From assembly GCF_033115175.1 (NCBI RefSeq), contig NC_084850.1, forward strand, positions 105,879,939 to 105,943,938: a stretch of 64,000 nt of DNA. The letters run 5' to 3'. Positions 57,876-64,000 of this stretch are shown here, piece after piece. Positions within the stretch are counted from its first letter, which is position 1; each line of letters starts with the position of its first letter. The stretch is from Lepus europaeus. Its lineage: Eukaryota > Chordata > Mammalia > Lagomorpha > Leporidae. The position numbers and the translations under genes are program-made. The notes below the pieces were generated by a model. The model had not been told where the DNA came from and did no database searches. It saw only the letters and a program-made list of their open reading frames with translations.

Positions 57876-57879
57876 GGTA

Positions 57880-58660
57880 ATTTTTTTAGTATTTTAAAAT
57901 TGCTTTCCTTTGTAGTTTTACCACCTATATGTTTTCCTTATCTTAAAGTAGACATCCTTTAGTTTTGTCTGTTTTTGAATTTTATATTGGTAGAATTATG
58001 CTTACATATTTTTTCTCCTTGGTTTTTATACTCAACATTAAAGTTTGTCCAATTCATCCATATTGTTAATTTAGCCATTGGTGTATTGGAGCTAGTGCAT
58101 ATTACCTAACAAGAGTTGATTGTATACATCACTTCTCAACTTCATATAAGATAATATTATGTTGGTAGCTTGAATTTGGTCATGGAAGGAGTTTTATACT
58201 ATGAACATGGGCACATGTACAAAAATGTTATTCCTTTCAGACAACCAATTGTTAAATATTAGCCACCACCCTGGTGAATTTAGCTGTAGTTAAATCATTT
58301 TGATTGCTGTACCTTTTTTTCATTAAATAACTGTACCAGAGTTTATTCTGTTGATGAAGAACAGAGTTGTTTCCAATTTTTTGTTATAAACACTTTGCCT
58401 GTTTACTCTCTTGTACATATGTTTTAATGCAAAGAAGCACAAATATATGTAGTATGTACTCCATGAAGCAGATTGTTGGGTCACATTTCAGGCTCGCCTC
58501 TGATCTCTAATTTTCTCCTTAGCTTGGTAACTCCATAATACCTTAGTGGTACTTTTATGCTTCTCAGAGGAGCAGCAGTATTGCTTGCATAACTGTTTGC
58601 TTGTGCATATTTTGTCCAACTTTTTGTTTCAATTTGTTTTTCAGTGAAAAGATTGGTATA
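57880..58660 (-). mobile_element. Old L1M 3' part, minus strand
   Basis: 'ttttatattggtagaattatgcttacatattttttctcc', 'attcatccatattgttaatttagcc' and 'gaagaacagagttgtttccaattttttgttataaac' are antisense L1 3' UTR and late ORF2 words in the correct order, much diverged. Confidence 0.6.
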
Positions 58661-58664
58661 ATTT

Positions 58665-59495
58665 ATCAAAACTTCTATCATAAGAGTTTTCCTTTCATTC
58701 TTCCTTCATAGCCCAATAACACTTTTGGAGCTATTCCTGCTTCCATTGCTTCTTCAATTGCAACATTAGATGAATAGCTGAAGTGCTGATACAGGACTGT
58801 TTTACACACAACTTGTTATAGATACACAGAGTTATCTATTCCAGTTGGTTTGTGCTTCAGGGAGTTGTGGAGGTTAGGAAATGAGGAAGAGCAGAGTTAG
58901 GATGAAAATGCCCCACTCCCTCACTTTACCTAAAAGTATATTCAGTTCTTGATAACTAATGTACTAAGCACTGTCCAAGGACTCTCCATTTGACCTTTTG
59001 GTATCCTAGACCTCTTCTGACTGCCTGCCCCCTATACAAATTAATTTTAATATCCTAAGTCTTATTTGCTGTAAGTTCTAATTTCTGCATGATGAAAAAT
59101 ATCTGATTCTTGTCCATGTATTTCCCTTCCCAAGGCATATGGGTATTTTAGTAATATTCTCATTGCATGTTTTAATTTCAATGATCATTCCCTATCCTAA
59201 TCGACCTGATAGAATATTGGGGAATATTTGAATACAAAAACCATGAATAAGGGCTGGCATTCTAATTTTGTACCAACTTCCAAAGATGCCAAGATACTGC
59301 TAAGGATGTAGAAATCCCCAAGTGAGTATCTCTGCAACTGCAATAGGAAAAAAATACACAAAGGGAGGTGGAGGGAGGAAGGGAATATCATTATTTTCTT
59401 ATAATTGTATGTATGAACTGTATTGAATCTGTTAAAGACTAAAAATTAAAATTTAAAGGTTTGAAAAGAAAAAATACACAAAATCATAATTTTTC
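58665..59495. other. Unique DNA, nothing recognised
   Basis: No gene or repeat recognised. Confidence 0.45.
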
Positions 59496-61798
59496 TTGAG
59501 TGTATAATGAAGTTGAAGGTCCTAAGGTAACAATGTAAAGTGAGTTCCAAAGGATGACAAACTATTTCACCCCAGAGGTATCATACATAGAAGCCAATGA
59601 AAATAATACTAAAATTTTAACAAATGCCTGAATACCAAGTGCAGACTAGTGTGACTGTGTAGAATCTGTCAGAGGCCCACTTCCTCCCAAGGTCTTTTCC
59701 ATGGACTTCTTTAAAGTACTGAGGAGAAAGACTGGGGAGAACAGAAGCCCTAAGAGCACACACATGAAGCACCAACTGATTCCTAGAACTCTGTTTCAGC
59801 GGGAAATCCTTGTTTACTCAGGATTCAGGCAGAGATACATTGCTCCTGGGGGAAGGGTAGACAGAAAAGCCACATATCATTGGGGAAAAGGGAGAAACCC
59901 TTCCTGTGGTCCAGGTAAAGACTGGGGAGAGGACTAGAATCAAAGCCAGTTGTCCCTGGTAGAAAAAGAGTTAGGAATCTTTCCTTTCCTTAGTCATAAG
60001 CAAAAGTGAATGCTATTGTGCAAAGTACAGGAAACCTAATATAACCACGCCATAAGCCTTGTACCAACTACTAATGGACAGCAGTCCACCATGAGAGGAA
60101 AACCTCTCACTACTTTTCCCAATAAAGTTTAATCTTGAGAAGAGTAAAATCAAAAGTCTCTACCCCTGGGAGAGGGGCAGAAAACCTATCCAAGATCCTC
60201 CTCAGATACAAGAAAGAGTGTAGTAGCCATATGGATAAGAAGGACAGGAATGCTGAGAAATCCCCAGGCCTATATAGCCAAGGACAAGCTAGGTGAGGGG
60301 ACCTGAAGATTGCCCCCTTTCTCTCTACTACAATAAGTCCCACACCAAGTACAAAGTAGTAGCAAATACTTTGCTCTGGAGGAAGGACAAGATTATGTAG
60401 AAAGAACCCATTGGACAGAGGTGTGTAGGGTCTGTTGAAAGCTGAGGGTGAAGCAAGCAAACATAGATAAATTATTTTAGTGCTCAGGACCCCACATTAA
60501 ACACAAAGTAAGAGCAGCCCACTACTGGAAAAAATTTGAAGCATTTATTACATTGAAGATAACTATAACAACAAACTCTAAATCCAGCTAAACTACTAAT
60601 TAGATTGACTTAAAATACTCCATTCTAATAGCCTGACAAAAGAAAGGTAGAAGTGCTACTAATTCTCAATATAATGTCCAGCATTCAGACAAAAATTGTG
60701 GAATGTGCATAAAAGAAAGCAAAAATGACCCATGGCCAGGAAATAAAACCATAAACAGAACCAGACTCTTAGGTAATCCCAAGGCATTACAATACATATT
60801 GTATGAGCACCTGAAAAAAGAACATCAAAATACTAAACGAAAACAGATCTGATACAAGAGACAAACATACAACAATTTTAGGTGAAATTTTCAACACCTA
60901 GCTGTCATTAATTGATGGAATAAGTACACAAATGTATCAACACAATAAAACAACTTGAATTAATTGGCATTATAAAACACCTCACCCAACAATAGCAGAA
61001 TATACATTGTTTTCAAGAGTACTTGGAGCATTCACCAAGTTTGACCACATTCTGGGCCATGAGATAATTCTCAACAAATTGAAAATTATTTAAATCATCA
61101 AAAAATAGTCCTGTTTTCACTACAGAGTTAAACTGAAAATAAATAATGGTATTGAAAAAAATACAAAATATTTTGAAATGAAACAGCCTATATATCAAAT
61201 GAGAAAGCTCAAAGAAAATTTTAATTCTTTGAATTAAAAAAAAAACATGTGGTTCATGCCTAAAGCCAAGTTAAGTTTCCTTTTTAAGAAACTAGAAAAG
61301 GAAGAATTAACCCAAAGCAAGCAGAAAGAATGAAATAATAATAGGAGTAGAAATGGAGGAAATAAAAATTAGAAATATTATAGAGAAACTGATTGAAACC
61401 AAAATGTAGTTCTTTGAAGATGTCAATAAACTCATATGCTTTTAGATAGAATATCAAAGAGAATACACAAATTACTAATATCAAAGGAAAATAGGAACAT
61501 TATAAACCCTATGGACAAAGAATAATGAGGATATTATTAATAATATTATGACAATAAATTTGATGACTTAGATGAAATGGACAAATTCCTTGGAAGATAC
61601 AAACTGTGAAAGCTCACTTAACCAGAAACAGGTAATGTGGATATCCCATATTAAGGGAATTGAATTTCTAGTGGAAAACCTTTCCCCTCACCTCTGCCAC
61701 CCTCTGACACACACATAATCAGAAGGAAGGGAGAGGGGGAGGGTATAAAAAAGAGCTAGACTTAGATGGTGTCACTGTTGCATTCTATTAACTTTTTC

Positions 61799-62163
61799 TT
61801 TCAGATTTATTTATTTGAAAGTCAGAGAGAGAGAGAGAGATAGTGAGAGTGAGAGTGAGAGTCAGAATGAGAGTGAGAATGAGAATGAGAATGAGAATGA
61901 GAATGAGAGTCTTCCATCTGCTGGTTCACTCCCCAGATGGCTGCCAGGGCTGGGCCAGACCAAAGCTAGGAGCCAGGAGCTTCATCCAGGTCTCTCATGT
62001 AGTTGCAAGGGCTCAAGTACTTGGGACATCTTTCACTGCTTTCCCAGGAGCATTAGCAGGGAGCTGGATCACAAGTGGAGCAGCTAGGGCTTGAACTGGC
62101 AACCATGTGGGATGCCAGCGTTGCAGGTGGTGACTTAACCCACTTTGCCACAACACTGGCATC
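61799..62163 (-). mobile_element. C SINE, minus strand, inside L1
   Basis: TCAGATTTATTTATTTGAAAG at left, head 'ccacaacactggcatc' at right. The GA block has become a hexamer array, listed separately. Confidence 0.92.
61842..61910. repeat. (GAGAGT/GAGAAT)n hexamer array in a C SINE
   Basis: About eleven 6-base units, the first ones GTGAGA, the later ones ATGAGA. One strand reads as RERESESE or NENENE, which explains the odd ORFs there. Confidence 0.94.
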
Positions 62164-62220
62164 TCTACTAAAGAGATGAAATAATGCCACTTATATACCA
62201 ACTCATCTTGAAAATAGAAG

Positions 62221-62523
62221 TGAGGACTGATGCTTTGGTGTAGCAGATAAAGACGCAGTCTGCAGTGGTGGCATCCTGTATGGGTGCTGGTTTAAATCCC
62301 AGCTGCTCCACTTCCAATCAAGCTCTCTATTTATGGCCTGGGAGTACAGTGGAAGACCTGCGTGGTAGACCTGGAAGAAATTTCTGGCTCCTGGCTTCGG
62401 ATCAGCCAAGCTCTGACCATTGCGATCATTTGGGGAGTGAACCAGCGGATGGAAGACCTCTCTCTCTCTGCCTCTGCCTTTCTGTAAGCCTGCCTTTCAA
62501 ATAAATAAATCTTTAAAAAAAAA
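62221..62523 (+). mobile_element. C SINE, plus strand, inside L1
   Basis: Head 'gaggactgatgctttggtgtagcagataaag', tail AAATAAATAAATCTTTAAAAAAAAA. GAAAATAGAAGTG before and GAAAATAGAAATG after it are the target duplication. Confidence 0.93.
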
Positions 62524-62659
62524 AGAAAATAGAAATGGAAGAAACGGTTCCTATTTATTTCATAAGGCTGGCATTACCCTGCCCGACACCAAGCAGAAAT
62601 ATAGTACAGTAAAATCAAACTCTAAAGTGTTACTACATCAAAGCCAACAATAACTTAGT

Positions 62660-62939
62660 TTTTATTCATTCATTTATTTATTTGAAAGACAGAGGGAACC
62701 CCCATTTGCTTGTTCACTCCCCAAGTGCTCATAATAGCTGGGGCTGCAAACTCAATCCGGGTCAGCCACATGGGTAGCAGGAACCCAACTTCTTGAGCCA
62801 TCATCTGCTGCCTTGCAAGGACTGCACTAGCAAAAAGTTGGTATTGGGAGAGGAGACCAAACTTGAACCCATTCCCTGTGATATGGAATGCAGGTGTCCT
62901 AAGCAGTGTCTTAACTACTATTCTGAATGCCTATTCCCC
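62660..62939 (-). mobile_element. Old C SINE, minus strand, inside L1
   Basis: TTCATTCATTTATTTATTTGAAAG at left, 'taagcagtgtcttaactactattctgaatgcc' head at right. It is diverged and lacks the GA run. Confidence 0.82.
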
Positions 62940-63594
62940 ACCAGTGATATTTTTTAAAGATGACACATCATGATCATTTGGGGCACACCCTAGGAACACA
63001 AATTTGATAACATTAAAATATAATTCACCTTATTAACAGTATTAAAAGTGAAGAAAATGTGTATATTCATCTCAGTAGAGGCACAGAGGGCATTTGGTAA
63101 AAATTCAGCATTCATTTATGGTAGAAATTGTAGCAAAGTACAAATATAGGGGACTTTCTCCAAACACAGCTGAAATGATATTTCCTGTTGATTGAACAGT
63201 TTTATCATGTGATTGGAAATGAAACAAGAATGTTTGCTCTTGATTTATTCAATATTTTGTTGGAGAGTTTGGCTTGTGTAGTAAGGCATGAAAAAGAAAT
63301 GCACACTGATTGGAAAAGAGGAAACAAAATTCTATTTAATCTTATATGACATGAACATCTACAAAGAAAATACCAAAAAAATCTACAAAATGGTACTAGA
63401 ATTAATGAGTTTAGCAAGATCAAAGTAAGTTCAGTATTCAAAATTCAAGTACATCTCCATATACTAAGAATGGTACAATCATAAAATGACAATGCAATGA
63501 ATTTATAAAAGCATGAAAAATTAGGATAATTTTATCAAAATATGTTCAAGATTTGTGTTATATGTAGACAACATTCTAAGAAAAAGTAAAGTGA

Positions 63595-63730
63595 TACAAA
63601 AAGCTACTTTAAACAGTTTATGAAAAATGAAATTAAAGATGAGTTTATTTTGGTGCAAAAATTTTTGAAATTCATGCATAGTTTTTTCATAATGTACATT
63701 TTTAATGAACTTTCTGAAAACTCTTCACAT
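63595..63730. mobile_element. Mariner-type MITE, complete but diverged
   Basis: Left end 'ctactttaaacagtttatgaaaaatg', middle 'tttattttggtgcaaaaatttttgaaattcatgcatag', right end 'aatgaactttctgaaaactcttcaca'. This is the same element type as at 44,308 and 47,829. It ends the visible L1. Confidence 0.72.
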
Positions 63731-64000
63731 TGGATCTTTTCAAAGGGTCAGTGAGGGTTAAGTGAGAGTTCAAAAAAAGAGGACATTTTTCAAATGGGCA
63801 TGATGTATTCCTGAGTATAAAAATTTCCGCTACACTATTATTGTTAGATATAAATCTTGAGGACTCTGATGTTTCCACTGGGTCCACAAAGCCATCCTCC
63901 TAGGATAAAGGTTATTAAAAAGTACTATCATGAATCAAGTCAGTTTATGAGCAGTGTGTACAAAATGTACAGTTTCCTTTTAAACATTCTGTTAAGATAG
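63731..64000. other. Unique DNA, nothing recognised
   Basis: No gene or repeat recognised up to the end of the window. Confidence 0.45.

Larger units (their letters stand above)
59500..63594 (+). mobile_element. Ancient L1 (L1M type), plus strand, interrupted by three SINEs
   Basis: The 5' part at about 59,640-60,500 ('actggggagaacagaagccctaagagcacacacatg') looks like an L1 5' UTR. Next come a remnant near ORF1 and an ORF2 start ('attctgggccatgagataattctcaacaaatt', 61,050-61,080). More ORF2 follows to the reverse-transcriptase region and beyond (61,300-61,680; 62,530-62,655; 62,945-63,590). All reading frames are broken. The 3' UTR and tail are not seen. Confidence 0.7.

Noticed and set aside
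60110-60460. 116-codon minus-strand ORF
   Set aside because: Antisense to the 5' part of the plus-strand L1. No motif and no upstream signals.

Overview
The window is non-coding DNA from a lagomorph, most likely the rabbit Oryctolagus cuniculus or a close relative. The evidence is about 40 copies of the tRNA-derived lagomorph C SINE (CSINE). These have a GGGCTGGCATTGTGG-type head, a CT-rich 3' part and an AAATAAATAAATCTTT tail. Seven 3' ends of a lagomorph-type young L1 accompany them. The DNA is AT-rich, has no CpG island, and shows no intact protein-coding gene, rRNA or functional tRNA gene. Repeats cover more than half of the window by my rough count. All family assignments rest on recalled consensus patterns, not on a search.

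Layout. 1-3,490: MaLR LTR, C SINEs and an L1 scrap. 3,490-13,300: the minus-strand remains of what looks like one long, ancient L1, running from its 3' end at left to its 5' end at right, riddled with C SINEs, a MaLR LTR and a younger L1 3' end. 13,300-22,690: unique DNA with C SINEs, a MaLR LTR, an old L2 split by a young SINE, an L1 3' end, and an LTR with a polyadenylation signal at about 20,660-21,290. 22,690-27,420: a decayed mariner-like transposon cut in two by an ancient L1 and further broken by a SINE that itself holds a second SINE. 27,420-38,800: an old LTR, L2, MIRs, a small DNA transposon with inverted ends, many SINEs and a nested SINE/L1 block with a clear target duplication. 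38,840-40,015: a minus-strand processed pseudogene of HMGN1, the one recognisable host-gene copy. 40,340-52,570: SINEs, L1 ends, mariner-type short elements (one broken by three SINEs), microsatellites and a MaLR LTR. 52,570-64,000: two ancient L1s (minus at 52.9-56.1 kb, plus at 59.5-63.6 kb), a 0.9-kb young L1 end with a 15-bp target duplication, and more SINEs.

No genes work together here. What the window records is insertion history: the nesting order gives relative ages (L2, MIR, mariner and ancient L1 first, then MaLR, older C SINEs, young L1, and finally the GC-rich young C SINE subfamily with long, nearly perfect duplications). I found no convincing undescribed biological system. The best leads are the interrupted mariner family, the HMGN1 copy, the near-identical young SINE pair, and two unexplained short ORFs at 46-48 kb.
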